From contig NZ_JAAIVC010000003.1 in the NCBI RefSeq assembly GCF_010975005.1, positions 1-64,000 of the forward strand: a stretch of 64,000 nucleotides of DNA. Reading direction: 5' to 3'. The notes below the pieces were generated by a model that was given only the letters and a program-made list of their open reading frames with translations, ran no database searches and was not told where the DNA came from. The position numbers and the translations under genes were made by a program. Source of the DNA: Caulobacter sp. 17J65-9 (lineage in GTDB: Bacteria > Pseudomonadota > Alphaproteobacteria > Caulobacterales > Caulobacteraceae). Positions 48,830 through 57,712 of this stretch are shown piece by piece (position 1 is the stretch's first letter; the number at the start of each line of letters is the position of its first letter).

Positions 48830-48971
48830 AGGGCCGCCCTGATAGCAGGGCCGGACGGCCGAGGCGACCGTCGATCCGCTAACCGTGTTGCTTAACCCGC
48901 GATCTCAGCTTAGCCATTAGCCTGACCTTAGAGAGGGCCGCCGAGGGGCGGTCGCCGCGTGGGGCGGGCCG

Positions 48972-49520
48972 ATGAGCCGGAGCTTCCTGGGGCCGCAAGG
49001 CCGACGTGCGTCGCGTATGATCTTTATGGGCCTGGCCTGCGCCGTTCTCGGCGGGGCCGCCCAGGCCGAAGAACCAGTCCCGCCGGCCGCAGCGCCGGTG
49101 GAGAGCGCGAACCAAACGGCGGCGGACCCGGCGAGCTTCGAGCAGGTGGGCGCGGCGTCTTTCTACGCCGACCGATTCCAGGGCCGTCGCACCGCCAGCG
49201 GCGAGACCTACGACGCGGACGAGTTGACCGCCGCCCATCCGGACCTGCCGTTCGGCAGCGTGCTGGAGGTCACCAACCTCGACAACGGCAAGACCGTGAA
49301 GGTGCGGGTGAACGACCGCGGCCCCTATCACGGGCGGCGGGTCGTCGACCTGTCGCGCGCCGCCGCCGAGACCCTGGACTTCATGCGCCGCGGCACCGCC
49401 AAGGTGCGCATCCGGGCGTTCCTGCCGGGCTCCACCCGCGCCATGACCCTGAGCCCAGACGCCACCCCGGCGCCGGCGCAGCCGACTCCGCCCTTCCTGC
49501 CGTCCGCGGGCCAGTCCTGA
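48972..49520 (+). CDS. RlpA-like septal lytic transglycosylase domain protein
   Basis: The 182-residue protein has a signal peptide (after a basic N-terminus, IFMGLACAVLGGAAQAE) and a double-psi beta-barrel: GAASFYADRFQGRRTASGETYD, LTAAHPDLPFGSVLEVTNL, and VRVNDRGPYHGRRVVDLSRAAA. The His in AAH and Asp in NDRGP are retained, consistent with cleavage of peptide-free glycan. It has no SPOR domain, unlike the next gene's product. It is the first of two tandem RlpA-like genes, 83 nt apart. Confidence 0.88.
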   Translation: MSRSFLGPQGRRASRMIFMGLACAVLGGAAQAEEPVPPAAAPVESANQTAADPASFEQVGAASFYADRFQGRRTASGETYDADELTAAHPDLPFGSVLEVTNLDNGKTVKVRVNDRGPYHGRRVVDLSRAAAETLDFMRRGTAKVRIRAFLPGSTRAMTLSPDATPAPAQPTPPFLPSAGQS

Positions 49521-49603
49521 TCGAACCTCTGCGGGGGTTCGCCGGTTTGTAAGCCGTCGTCGCCCGAGCCCCGGGCGACCTTGCTCGCCTCGCGGAGGGG
49601 AGG

Positions 49604-50587
49604 GTGGCTCACCCCGTGCGCGCCCAATTCGGCGCCCAATTCGGCGGCTGGATTCGCGCTCTGACCGTGATCGCCGCGGCGGTCGCGGCCGGGCTGAGCG
49701 CCTGCGCCACACCCGGCGTCAACGGCGCGCCCGGCGGAGCGCCGCTGCAGGGCGGGGCCGGCCAGTACATGGTCGGCGAGCCCTACGAGGTGCACGGGGT
49801 CTGGTACTATCCCCAGGAGCAGCCCGAATACGACGAGAGCGGCACGGCCGGAATCATCAGCGACGACCGGAGCGGCCAGACCACCGCCAACGGCGAGGTC
49901 TATGACCCGGAGGCGCTGACCGGGGCGCACACCACCCTGCCCATGCCGGTGATGGTCGAGGTGACCAACCTCGACACCGGCACCACCATCGCGCTGCGGA
50001 TCAACGACCGCGGGCCGTTCGACGCGCCGGGCGAGATCATCTCGGTGTCGCGCGCCGCGGCCGTGGAGCTCGGCTTCGCCGACCGGGGAACCGCCAACGT
50101 GCGGGTCCGCTATCTCGGCCAGGCCCCGCTGGGCGATCCCGGCCAGTACGCCAGCGACGGCGCCGCGCCGCAGTATCCACCCGACGGGAGCGCGGGAGCG
50201 TACCCGCCGGACCAGGGCGGCGGCGCCTACCCGCCGAACGGCGCCCCGGGCGCGTACCCTCCAGGCGGAGGGTATGGCCCGGGACCGGTCGACAGCCAGG
50301 CGCTTCCGCCGCCGGTCCCGCCCGAGGGCTACGGGGGCGGGGGCTATGGCGGGGGCGGCGGCTGGACGGTGCAGGCCGGGGCCTACGAGGTGCCGGCCAA
50401 CGCCCAGCGGGCGGTGGCCATGCTGAGCCGGGTCGCCCCGGCCGAGGTCGTCCGCGTGCAGATCGGCGGGCGCGTGCTCTACCGGGTGATCCTGGGCCCC
50501 TGGCCGGTGGCGGAAGAGGCTTTCCGGGCCCGCGATCTGGCCGCCGGCGCGGGCTTCCCCGACGCCATCATCAAGCGGCCCTACTAG
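49604..50587 (+). CDS. rlpA: RlpA-like lipoprotein with C-terminal SPOR domain
   Basis: The 327-residue protein starts at GTG 49604 with GGAGG upstream. A lipobox LSAC ends its signal, so it is outer-membrane anchored. The barrel reads GEVYDPEALTGAHTTLP and LRINDRGPFDAPGEIISVSRAAA; the usual DLS near the end is SVS. A Pro/Gly/Tyr repeat linker (about 185-260) leads to a SPOR domain (GWTVQAGAYEVPANAQRA). A tandem 12-bp duplication (49620-49643) encodes AQFG twice near the N-terminus. A 14-bp palindrome overlaps its stop codon, and tmk follows after 50 nt. Confidence 0.9.
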   Translation: MAHPVRAQFGAQFGGWIRALTVIAAAVAAGLSACATPGVNGAPGGAPLQGGAGQYMVGEPYEVHGVWYYPQEQPEYDESGTAGIISDDRSGQTTANGEVYDPEALTGAHTTLPMPVMVEVTNLDTGTTIALRINDRGPFDAPGEIISVSRAAAVELGFADRGTANVRVRYLGQAPLGDPGQYASDGAAPQYPPDGSAGAYPPDQGGGAYPPNGAPGAYPPGGGYGPGPVDSQALPPPVPPEGYGGGGYGGGGGWTVQAGAYEVPANAQRAVAMLSRVAPAEVVRVQIGGRVLYRVILGPWPVAEEAFRARDLAAGAGFPDAIIKRPY

Positions 50588-50598
50588 AGCGCGCTCTA
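50585..50598. repeat. 14-bp perfect palindrome overlapping the rlpA stop codon
   Basis: TAGAGCGCGCTCTA is its own reverse complement and begins with the TAG stop of the upstream gene. It lies 39 nt before tmk. It could be a regulator site or a common alphaproteobacterial intergenic palindrome; nothing in the sequence decides between them. Confidence 0.6.
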
Positions 50599-50637
50599 AC
50601 GCTTGCCTCGACGCGCGATCCGGCCGAAGAACGGGCC

Positions 50638-51279
50638 GTGAGGCGAGGGCGGTTCATCACCCTGGAAGGCGGCGAAGGCGCCGGCAAGTCGACCCAGGCG
50701 CGACGCCTGGCCGACCGTTTGCGCGAGCGCGGCATCCAGGTCGTGCAGACCCGCGAGCCCGGCGGCTCCCCCGGCGCCGAGGCCCTGCGAGGCCTGCTGG
50801 TCGAAGGCGGGGCCGAGCGCTGGTCGCCGCTCAGCGAAGCCCTGATGATGTACGCCGCGCGCTCCGACCATCTGGAGCGGGTGATCCGACCCGCGCTGGA
50901 GAGCGGCGCCTGGGTGGTGTGCGACCGCTTCAGCGATTCCACCCGCGCCTACCAGGGCGCCGGCGGCGGCGTGTCGGCCGAGGTGATCGAGCAGCTGGAC
51001 CGCACCGTGGTCGGCGACGACCGGCCGGACCTGACCCTGGTGTTCGACCTGCCCGTCGAGGCCGGCCTGGCGCGCGCCCACCACCGGGCCGGCGGCGAGG
51101 CGCGGTTCGAGAGCAAGGGCGTCGACTTCCACAACCGCCTGCGCCAGGGCTTCCTGGCCATCGCGCTGGCCGAAGCCGACCGCTGCCGGGTGATCGACGC
51201 CACGCGGCCCGTCGACGAGGTCTCCGAGACCGTGTGGGCGGCCGTGATCGAGGCCCTGGAAGACGCCGGGCATGGCTGA
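50638..51279 (+). CDS. tmk: thymidylate kinase
   Basis: Tmk phosphorylates dTMP to dTDP with ATP. The 213-residue protein starts at GTG 50638 (RRGRFITLEGGEGAGKSTQ, with the P-loop). It shows the DR[F/Y] motif WVVCDRFSDSTRAYQGAG and the lid region RAHHRAGGEARFESK. It overlaps holB by 8 nt. The block tmk-holB-tatD-MBL is a conserved alphaproteobacterial order. Confidence 0.96.
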   Translation: MRRGRFITLEGGEGAGKSTQARRLADRLRERGIQVVQTREPGGSPGAEALRGLLVEGGAERWSPLSEALMMYAARSDHLERVIRPALESGAWVVCDRFSDSTRAYQGAGGGVSAEVIEQLDRTVVGDDRPDLTLVFDLPVEAGLARAHHRAGGEARFESKGVDFHNRLRQGFLAIALAEADRCRVIDATRPVDEVSETVWAAVIEALEDAGHG

Positions 51280-52264
51280 GGCCGCCCCGCATCCCCGCGA
51301 CGTCTACGACTGGCGCGGCCCCGACGCGCCCGAGCGCGCCTTCATCGACGCGCTGGAGCGCGGACGGCTGCACCACGCCTGGCTGCTGAGCGGCCCCGAG
51401 GGCGTGGGCAAGGCCACCTTCGCCTACCGCGCCGCGCGCCGGCTGCTGGGGGCTGCCGAGACGCCGTCCATGGGCCTGCTGGGCGCCGCGCCCAGCGACG
51501 CCGTCAGCCGGCTGATCACCGCCCAGTCGCACCCCGATCTGATCGTGCTGGAACGCGCCGTGGTCGACGGAAAGACCAAGAAGTTCATCTCGGTCGACGA
51601 CGCTCGCGTGCTGCCCGAATTCTTCTCCAAGGCCCCCTCGCGAGCGGCCTACCGAGTCGCCATCGTCGACGCCGTCGACGACATGAACATCAACGCCGCC
51701 AACGCCTTGCTGAAGACACTTGAAGAGCCGCCCGAACGGGGCGTGCTGTTCCTGGTCTCGCATTCGCCGGGCAAGCTCCTGGCCACCATCCGCTCGCGGT
51801 GCCGCCGCCTGCCGTTCATGCCGTGGAAGACCGCCGAGGTCGCCGCCTTCGTGCACGAACGCGCGGGCGTGAACCTGGAGGACGCCGACCGGCTGGCCGC
51901 CATGTCCGGCGGCGCGCCGGGCCGGGCCCTGACGCTGGCCGGCGGCCCGGGCCTGGAGTTCGACGACATGGCCCAGGCCCTGGTGCATGGCGCCACGCCG
52001 CCGCAGGCCGAGCTGCAGCACCTGGCCGACAGCTTCCGCGGCCAGCCCGGCCAGATCCGCTTCGAGCTGTTCTTCGAGCGGCTGGGCGACGCCGTGCGGG
52101 CCCACACGACGGGGCAGGGGAACGCGCTGGGCTCGGCCGTTGAACGCTGGGCGTCGCTGTGGGACAAGCTCGCCGCCGCGCCGGCCCAGGCCGACGCGCT
52201 GAACCTCGACCGCGCCGACCTGTTCTGGTCGACGATCGCCGACCTCAAGGCCCTGCGCGCCTGA
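51272..52264 (+). CDS. holB: DNA polymerase III subunit delta'
   Basis: The 330-residue subunit is part of the clamp loader. It has an AAA+ domain with HHAWLLSGPEGVGKATFAYR, a Walker B-like YRVAIVDAVDDMNINAANALLK and the sensor-like LEEPPERGVLFLVSHSPGKLL. The Ser-Arg-Cys motif SRCRRLPF follows, then a C-terminal collar. The P-loop is close to canonical, as in other alphaproteobacterial delta' subunits. It overlaps tmk by 8 nt, and tatD begins 19 nt after it. Confidence 0.95.
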   Translation: MAEAAPHPRDVYDWRGPDAPERAFIDALERGRLHHAWLLSGPEGVGKATFAYRAARRLLGAAETPSMGLLGAAPSDAVSRLITAQSHPDLIVLERAVVDGKTKKFISVDDARVLPEFFSKAPSRAAYRVAIVDAVDDMNINAANALLKTLEEPPERGVLFLVSHSPGKLLATIRSRCRRLPFMPWKTAEVAAFVHERAGVNLEDADRLAAMSGGAPGRALTLAGGPGLEFDDMAQALVHGATPPQAELQHLADSFRGQPGQIRFELFFERLGDAVRAHTTGQGNALGSAVERWASLWDKLAAAPAQADALNLDRADLFWSTIADLKALRA

Positions 52265-52283
52265 TCCCAGCTTAAAGACGGCC

Positions 52284-53063
52284 ATGCTCATCGACAGCCA
52301 CGTCAACCTCCACGCCGCCCAGTTCGACGAGGACCGCGACGAGGTGATCGCCCGCGCCCGCGAGGCGGGCATCCGGCTGATGGTGGAGATCTCCGACAAG
52401 GTCTCGTCCTTCGACCAGACCCACGCCCTGGCCATGGCCCACGACGACATGTGGTGCACGGTCGGCACCCACCCGCACGAGGCCAAGGAGAACCCGGCGC
52501 TGACCGCGGCCGAGCTGGTCGAACTGGCCGGCCGTCCGAAGGTCGTCGGCATCGGCGAGTGCGGGCTGGACTTCCACTACGACCTCAGCCCGCGCGAGGT
52601 GCAGGCCCAGGTGTTCCGCGCCCACGTGGCCGCCGCGCGCGAAACCGGCCTGCCGCTGGTGGTGCACACCCGCGAGGCCGACGACGTCATGGCCGAGATC
52701 CTGGAGGAGGAGTACGCGAAGGGCGCCTTCAAGCTCCTCATGCACTGCTACACCTCCGGGCCGCTACTCGCGAAAAAAGCTGCACAATTGGGCGCCTGGT
52801 TCTCGGTTTCGGGGATCGCCACCTTCAAGGCCGCCGACGGCGTGCGCCACGTGATCCGCCACTTCCCGGCCGACCGCATCATCGTCGAAACCGACTGCCC
52901 CTACCTGGCCCCGGTGCCCATGCGCGGGCGCAAGAACGAGCCGGCCTACATCCCCTTCATCCTCGACAAACTGGCCGAGATCCGCGGCTGGAGCCGCGAG
53001 GAGGCCGAACAGCGGACCGAGGACGCCTTCTTCAACCTGTTCGACCGGATCCCGCGTCCGTGA
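52284..53063 (+). CDS. TatD family deoxyribonuclease
   Basis: The 259-residue TIM-barrel nuclease/hydrolase shows IGECGLDFHYD (metal Glu), VVHTREADDDV-like segment VVHTREADDVMAE, HCYTSGP and VETDCPYLAPVPMRG. The usual N-terminal HxH reads DSHVNLH here: His, Val, Asn, so the second metal His is Asn unless the later His substitutes. TatD proteins act in DNA repair or D-aminoacyl-tRNA turnover. The MBL gene overlaps its stop by 4 nt (GTGA). metG, often found before tatD, is absent. Confidence 0.92.
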   Translation: MLIDSHVNLHAAQFDEDRDEVIARAREAGIRLMVEISDKVSSFDQTHALAMAHDDMWCTVGTHPHEAKENPALTAAELVELAGRPKVVGIGECGLDFHYDLSPREVQAQVFRAHVAAARETGLPLVVHTREADDVMAEILEEEYAKGAFKLLMHCYTSGPLLAKKAAQLGAWFSVSGIATFKAADGVRHVIRHFPADRIIVETDCPYLAPVPMRGRKNEPAYIPFILDKLAEIRGWSREEAEQRTEDAFFNLFDRIPRP

Positions 53064-53875
53064 GCGGCGGGCTCGAGGTCACCATCCTGGGCAGCGGCTC
53101 CTCCGGGGGCGTGCCGCGCGCGGACGGCGACTGGGGCCTGTGCGATCCGAACGATCCCCGTAACCGGCGCTCGCGCTGCTCGCTGATGCTGCGCCGGACG
53201 CCCTTCAACGATCCGATGCAGGCCACGACCGTGGTGGTCGACACCTCGCCGGACTTCCGCAGCCAGACGGCCGCCGCCGGCGCCAAGCGGGTCGACGCCG
53301 CCCTCTACACCCACGACCACGCCGATCAGGTGCACGGCATCGACGATCTGCGCTGCTTCGCCGGCAAGATGCGCCGGCGCGTGCCGTGCTTCATGGACGC
53401 GGCCACCCACGCCAGCCTGATCACCCGGTTCGACTACATCTTCCAGGACCAGGCCGGCTATCCGGCCATCTGCGACGCCTGGCGGATCCCGCCGCACGGC
53501 GAGGCCTGGGCGGTGGACGGCCCCTCCGGCGAGATCCCGGTGCGCACCTTCGACCAGGAGCACGGGGCGATCCGCTCGGTCGGCTACCGGTTCGGGCCGC
53601 TGGCCTATTCGCCCGACGTCTCAGCCCTGGGGCCCGACGCGCTGATAGCGCTGTCAGGCGTGGAGGTGTGGATCGTCGACGCGCTGCGCTGGACGCCGCA
53701 TCCGACCCACGCCCACGTCGACAAGGCCCTGGCCTGGATCGCCGAGGTGAAGCCGCGCCGCGCGATCCTGACCAACCTGCACGTCGACCTCGACTTCGAA
53801 GCCCTGGCCGCGCGCCTGCCGGCCGGCGTCGAGCCGGCCTATGACGGCCTGCGCTTCACCGTAGAGCTCGCGTGA
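53060..53875 (+). CDS. MBL-fold metallo-hydrolase (PhnP-like)
   Basis: The 271-residue protein starts at GTG 53060 inside GTGA. It shows TILGSGSSGGVPRADGDWG at the N-terminus, typical of phosphodiesterase-like MBL proteins, the metal motif YTHDHADQVHGIDDLR (HxHxDH form), and later WIVDALRWTPHPTHAHV with Asp and His ligands. PhnP cleaves cyclic phosphate diesters, and the cellular substrate here is unknown. Its conserved place behind tatD suggests a linked nucleic-acid role. Confidence 0.92.
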   Translation: MSGGLEVTILGSGSSGGVPRADGDWGLCDPNDPRNRRSRCSLMLRRTPFNDPMQATTVVVDTSPDFRSQTAAAGAKRVDAALYTHDHADQVHGIDDLRCFAGKMRRRVPCFMDAATHASLITRFDYIFQDQAGYPAICDAWRIPPHGEAWAVDGPSGEIPVRTFDQEHGAIRSVGYRFGPLAYSPDVSALGPDALIALSGVEVWIVDALRWTPHPTHAHVDKALAWIAEVKPRRAILTNLHVDLDFEALAARLPAGVEPAYDGLRFTVELA

Positions 53876-54008
53876 GGAGACACGCGCAACACGCTGCGTG
53901 GACACAAGTTTTCAGACAGCTGTACGCCGCCCGGCGATATTCAGTGCGCGGCGCTGCATCCAATCCGGGCTTCGGCGTCCTCTCACCCAATAACGACGGG
54001 GAGGGGCG

Positions 54009-54731
54009 GTGAGCATAAGTCGGGTGATCGAGGCGTGCCGGGGCGGGCATCTCGCCCTGAGCTTCTACGCCCCTGGCGAGCGCAGCCGGGCGCACAGCCA
54101 TGCCGGCGCGCAGATCTCTCTGGTGCTGACCGGTGGCTATCACGAAGAGGGGGCGGCCGGCCGCCTCGTCGCGGAAGACGGCGTCCTGACCGGCAAGCCG
54201 GCCGGCTTCGAGCATGAGAACCAGTTCTCCGACGCCGGCGCGCTGATCCTGTCGGTCAACCTGACAGAGGCGCCGTTCCTGACCCGCCATTTCGCCGTGC
54301 CCCGTCCCGAAGGGATCGACCACATTGCGCTGAGGGCGGCCGCTTGGGCGGGAGAGCCCGCCCTGGAAAACCTGGGCGCGATGCGCGGCCTGCCCAGGGC
54401 CGATTTCCACGAGCAGCCCCGATTGGAGGCGGCGCGCCGACGCCTGCTGGCCGAAGGACAGACCCGGACCGCGACGGTCGCACGCACCCTCGGACTTCAT
54501 CCGGTACGGTTCGCGCGTCTGTTCCGGGACGCCTATGGCCGAACGCCCGCTGACCTTCGCCAGGCCGGACGGATCGGCCGGGCGATCGACCGGATCGTCC
54601 GGTCCGGGGACGGGCTCGCCGAGATCGCCGCGGCGGAAGGGTTCGCCGACCAGGCGCACATGACGCGTCAAATCCGACGCGCGACCGGCTATCCGCCCGC
54701 GCGACTGCGCCGACTGTTCCGGCCGGACTGA
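54009..54731 (+). CDS. AraC family transcriptional regulator (cupin type)
   Basis: The 240-residue protein starts at GTG 54009, after GGAGGGG. The N-terminal half looks like a small cupin (RSRAHSHAGAQISLVLTGGY). The C-terminal double helix-turn-helix has ATVARTLGLHPVRFARLFRDAYG and LAEIAAAEGFADQAHMTRQIRRATGYPP. It precedes a serine hydrolase gene by 68 nt on the same strand, so it may regulate or share a transcript with it. Confidence 0.9.
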   Translation: MSISRVIEACRGGHLALSFYAPGERSRAHSHAGAQISLVLTGGYHEEGAAGRLVAEDGVLTGKPAGFEHENQFSDAGALILSVNLTEAPFLTRHFAVPRPEGIDHIALRAAAWAGEPALENLGAMRGLPRADFHEQPRLEAARRRLLAEGQTRTATVARTLGLHPVRFARLFRDAYGRTPADLRQAGRIGRAIDRIVRSGDGLAEIAAAEGFADQAHMTRQIRRATGYPPARLRRLFRPD

Positions 54732-54799
54732 TTGCGTTTGTTCAAGACCGTCGCGGGGAGGGCGCGCCAGAAGCAGGCGAGCCCTTGGGGAGCGCCACG

Positions 54800-56308
54800 A
54801 TGATCCTTCGTCAGATGATGTTTGCGGCCGCGCTGGCTTGCGCCGTGTGGCCTTCGACGGGCGCCGCCGCGGACCGCGACCGTTTCGGACGGGATCTCGA
54901 CGCGTTCGTGACGCGGGCGCTGGAGCGCACCGAGGCCGTGCCCGGCCTGGCCATCGCCGTGGTCGACGGGCAGGGGACGGTGAAGACCGCCGGCTACGGC
55001 CTCGCCGACGTCGAGGCGCGTACGCCCGCCACGGCCCGGACGCCGTTCTACATCGCCTCCTCGACCAAGTCGTTCACCGCGCTCGCGGTCGCGGCCATGG
55101 CGGAGCGGGCCGAGCTCGACCTCGACGCGCCGCTCTCGCGCTGGGCGCCGGGCTCGCGTATCGCGCCTGAGTTCGCCGACAAGGTCAGCCTGAGCGACCT
55201 GCTGAGCCATCGCTCCGGCCTGCAGAACGACGCGCTGGCTTTCCGGCTGGCCTATAGCGGCGACTGGTCCGACAAGGGGCTGTGGGCGCTGACAGGCGAA
55301 ACCCGGGCCAACGCCGACGCGCCCTACGGGACGTTCAGCTACACCAACACCGGCTACAACCTGGCCACCGTGCTGCTGCAGCACCGTTTCCATCGCGACT
55401 GGAGCGCCCTGGTCGAGAACGAGGTGCTCGACCCGCTGGGCATGACCCACACGACCGCCGACGTCGAGCGGGTCCGCCGGACCTCGGGCGTGGCGTGGGG
55501 GTATCTGGGCCTTCGCGCCGGCGAGCCGCAGCGCGCCTACCTGCAGAAGAGCGACGCGACCATGCATTCGGCCGGCGGGCTGGTCTCCACGGCCGACGAC
55601 ATGGCGCTGTGGCTCGAGGCCCAGGTGAACGACGGCGTGGTCCACGGCCGCCGCGTCTTCCCGGCCGGCCTGATCGCCTCGACCCACGTCCCGCGCGCCG
55701 AGCAGAACACGACCTTCGGGGCCTATACGCGCACCGGCTACGGCCTGGGCTGGCAGGTGGGCCGCTATCGCGACGACCTTCTGATCCATCACTTCGGCAA
55801 CTTCGCCGGCTCGCGCGCCCACGTCTCGCTCATGCCCGAGCGCCGGCTGGGCGTGGCGGTGATGGTCAACGAGGACGCGGTCGCCGGCGAGCTGGCCGAC
55901 CTGGTCGCCAACTACGTCTACGACTGGTTCGCCGGACGCCCCGACTTGGAGGCCGTCTACGACGCCGAGCTGACCAGGCTGGCCGAGCGCCGCGACGCGC
56001 GCCGCAAGGCGCTCGCGCAAGGCCGCGAGGCACGCCTTCAACGGCCCCGCCAGCTCAGCCTGCCGGACGCCGCCTACGCCGGAACCTATGTCAGCCCGGC
56101 GATGGGCACGATGAAGGTGCGCGCCACGCCCGACGGCCTGGAGCTGTCGATCGGGCTGCAGCATGCGCTGGCCGAGCCCTTCACCGCCCCCGAGAGCGTG
56201 CGGGTCGAGCTGACGCCGCTGCGCGGCGAGCCGGTGGTGTTCGGCCTCGCCGACGGGAAACCGAAGACCCTGACCTACGCCGGCTACACCTTCACCCGCC
56301 GGCCGTAG
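54800..56308 (+). CDS. exported serine hydrolase (beta-lactamase/class C PBP-like)
   Basis: The 502-residue protein has a signal peptide (MILRQMMFAAALACAVWPSTGAA split at about residue 25) and a class C beta-lactamase fold. The catalytic SxxK is S87-K90, the YxN motif lies in GTFSYTNTGYNL, and HFGNFAGS replaces the KTG-type motif. The C-terminal part (about 400-502) is a lipocalin-like domain common in these proteins. Related enzymes are esterases or D-aminopeptidases. The start is ATG 54800 after GGGGAGC. It overlaps the convergent WYL gene by 17 nt. Confidence 0.9.
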   Translation: MILRQMMFAAALACAVWPSTGAAADRDRFGRDLDAFVTRALERTEAVPGLAIAVVDGQGTVKTAGYGLADVEARTPATARTPFYIASSTKSFTALAVAAMAERAELDLDAPLSRWAPGSRIAPEFADKVSLSDLLSHRSGLQNDALAFRLAYSGDWSDKGLWALTGETRANADAPYGTFSYTNTGYNLATVLLQHRFHRDWSALVENEVLDPLGMTHTTADVERVRRTSGVAWGYLGLRAGEPQRAYLQKSDATMHSAGGLVSTADDMALWLEAQVNDGVVHGRRVFPAGLIASTHVPRAEQNTTFGAYTRTGYGLGWQVGRYRDDLLIHHFGNFAGSRAHVSLMPERRLGVAVMVNEDAVAGELADLVANYVYDWFAGRPDLEAVYDAELTRLAERRDARRKALAQGREARLQRPRQLSLPDAAYAGTYVSPAMGTMKVRATPDGLELSIGLQHALAEPFTAPESVRVELTPLRGEPVVFGLADGKPKTLTYAGYTFTRRP

Positions 56309-57287
56309 CCTCGTGCCGCGCCAGGGCCCCGCGCAACAGCTCGATCATGCGGGCGCGCAGGGAGGCGGGGGCCAGGATCTCGATCTGGTCTTCCCAGCTG
56401 AACAGGTGCCAGGCCAGTTCGCGCATGCCGCTGGCGTGGAAGCGCACCACGACCGAGCCGTCGGCCTGCGGCTCCAGCGTCTGGGTCGAGTGGAAGCGCC
56501 AGGCCAGGGCGTCCTCGGCCTTTTCCGGACGCACGCGCAGGACCACGTCCTCGACGGCGTCCTGGTAGATGCCGAACGACCGGTCGGCGAAAGCCTGCAG
56601 ATCGAAATCGGGGGGAGGGGCGCTTGCCACGTCCTCCAGCACCTCGATCTGCTCGATGCGGTCCAGCCGGCGCGTCTTCGGCTCGGTCGAGCCCTGGTCG
56701 GCGGCGACCAGATAGTTCACCCGCGCGAAGATCAGGCCGTAGGGCGTCACCGTCCGCCAGGTCCCGGGCGCCGAGCCGCCGCGATAGACGAAGCGGACCG
56801 CCTTCATGGCCATCAGGGCGTGACGCACGGTGGCGACCACGCGCTGGTCTTCGGTCGAGCGCGGTCCGGCCTGCACGGCGGCGGCCTGGGCGCGCATTAA
56901 CGCTTCGATGTCGGGGGCCATGCGCCGGCGGTCGGCGGCGCGCATGGCGCTGCGCACCTTCAGGTCCAGGGTCCGGAGCGCCTCGGCCCGGTCGGCCGCG
57001 CCGCGCAGTTCGAACTCGTCGACGGCGGCGCCCAGCGACACCAGCTCCTCGGCGGTCGGGCCCTGCAGGAAGCCGTCCAGGCCGCCGGGAATGCGGAAGC
57101 GCTTCGAAGAGCCGTCCGGGCTCTCGGTCATCTGCGGAAACAGCTGCCACAGCGCGTCGCGCATGCGCTCGGCCGTGCGCCGTCCGACGCCGGCGGCCTC
57201 GGCCATTTCGTCGAGGGTCAGCCCCTCGGCGCTGGCCGCCAGCCGGCGGGCCAGTTGAAGTAGAATCTCAGCCTTCTCGTGGCGCAT
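56292..57287 (-). CDS. WYL-domain helix-turn-helix regulator
   Basis: The 331-residue protein has an N-terminal winged helix (GLTLDEMAEAAGVGRRTAERMRDAL), a middle helical part, a WYL domain (about 150-225; ALMAMKAVRFVYRGGS, TVTPYGLIFARVNYLVAAD) and a WCX C-terminal extension. WYL proteins sense nucleic acid or nucleotide ligands, often in DNA damage or phage responses. The divergent 109-residue gene 70 nt away is the likely target. Confidence 0.9.
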   Translation of the reverse strand: MRHEKAEILLQLARRLAASAEGLTLDEMAEAAGVGRRTAERMRDALWQLFPQMTESPDGSSKRFRIPGGLDGFLQGPTAEELVSLGAAVDEFELRGAADRAEALRTLDLKVRSAMRAADRRRMAPDIEALMRAQAAAVQAGPRSTEDQRVVATVRHALMAMKAVRFVYRGGSAPGTWRTVTPYGLIFARVNYLVAADQGSTEPKTRRLDRIEQIEVLEDVASAPPPDFDLQAFADRSFGIYQDAVEDVVLRVRPEKAEDALAWRFHSTQTLEPQADGSVVVRFHASGMRELAWHLFSWEDQIEILAPASLRARMIELLRGALARHEATAGG

Positions 57288-57357
57288 GAAACCTACGACC
57301 GATTCTGACGCAATCGAAGCCTAGCTTGTCAGCATCAGACGGCAAGGAGCCTTCGCC

Positions 57358-57687
57358 ATGACCCGCCAGATCGAAACCGCCGGCCTCGCCAGCCACACGC
57401 TGTGGCCGGGCCTGCGTTTCCGCCGCGGCCTGACGACGGCCGAGGTCGCCGTGGTGGTCCGACTGGGCGATCGGCGCGAGGAACTGGAGGACGGCCGGGT
57501 TCGGCTGCGCTTCAGCCGCAACCGTCTGGACCAGGTCAGCCGCACGCCGGGCGCCGACGTGCGCCGGCTGCAAGCGCTGAGCGTGATCTGGGACGAGCGC
57601 GAAGACGAAATCCTCGACATCCGCGAGGACCGTTTCCAGTGCTGGAGCGAAGAAGACGACCTGTGGCTCGAGGCGCGCTGCGCCTGA
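57358..57687 (+). CDS. small protein divergent from the WYL regulator, 109 aa
   Basis: This soluble protein of unknown family contains VAVVVRLGDRREELEDGRV and WDEREDEILDIREDRF, acidic and beta-rich. It has no signal peptide. The start is ATG 57358, with AAGGAG at 57344-57349. The 70-nt divergent gap to the WYL gene contains an imperfect inverted repeat (57304-57311 with 57332-57339). It is likely regulated by that protein. Confidence 0.72.
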   Translation: MTRQIETAGLASHTLWPGLRFRRGLTTAEVAVVVRLGDRREELEDGRVRLRFSRNRLDQVSRTPGADVRRLQALSVIWDEREDEILDIREDRFQCWSEEDDLWLEARCA

Positions 57688-57712
57688 GCCCCATAATCAT
57701 AATTTCGCATAA

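Noticed and set aside
49620-49643. CRISPR-like or regulatory repeat
   Set aside because: It is a single 12-bp tandem duplication inside the coding sequence of the RlpA lipoprotein and simply repeats AQFG.
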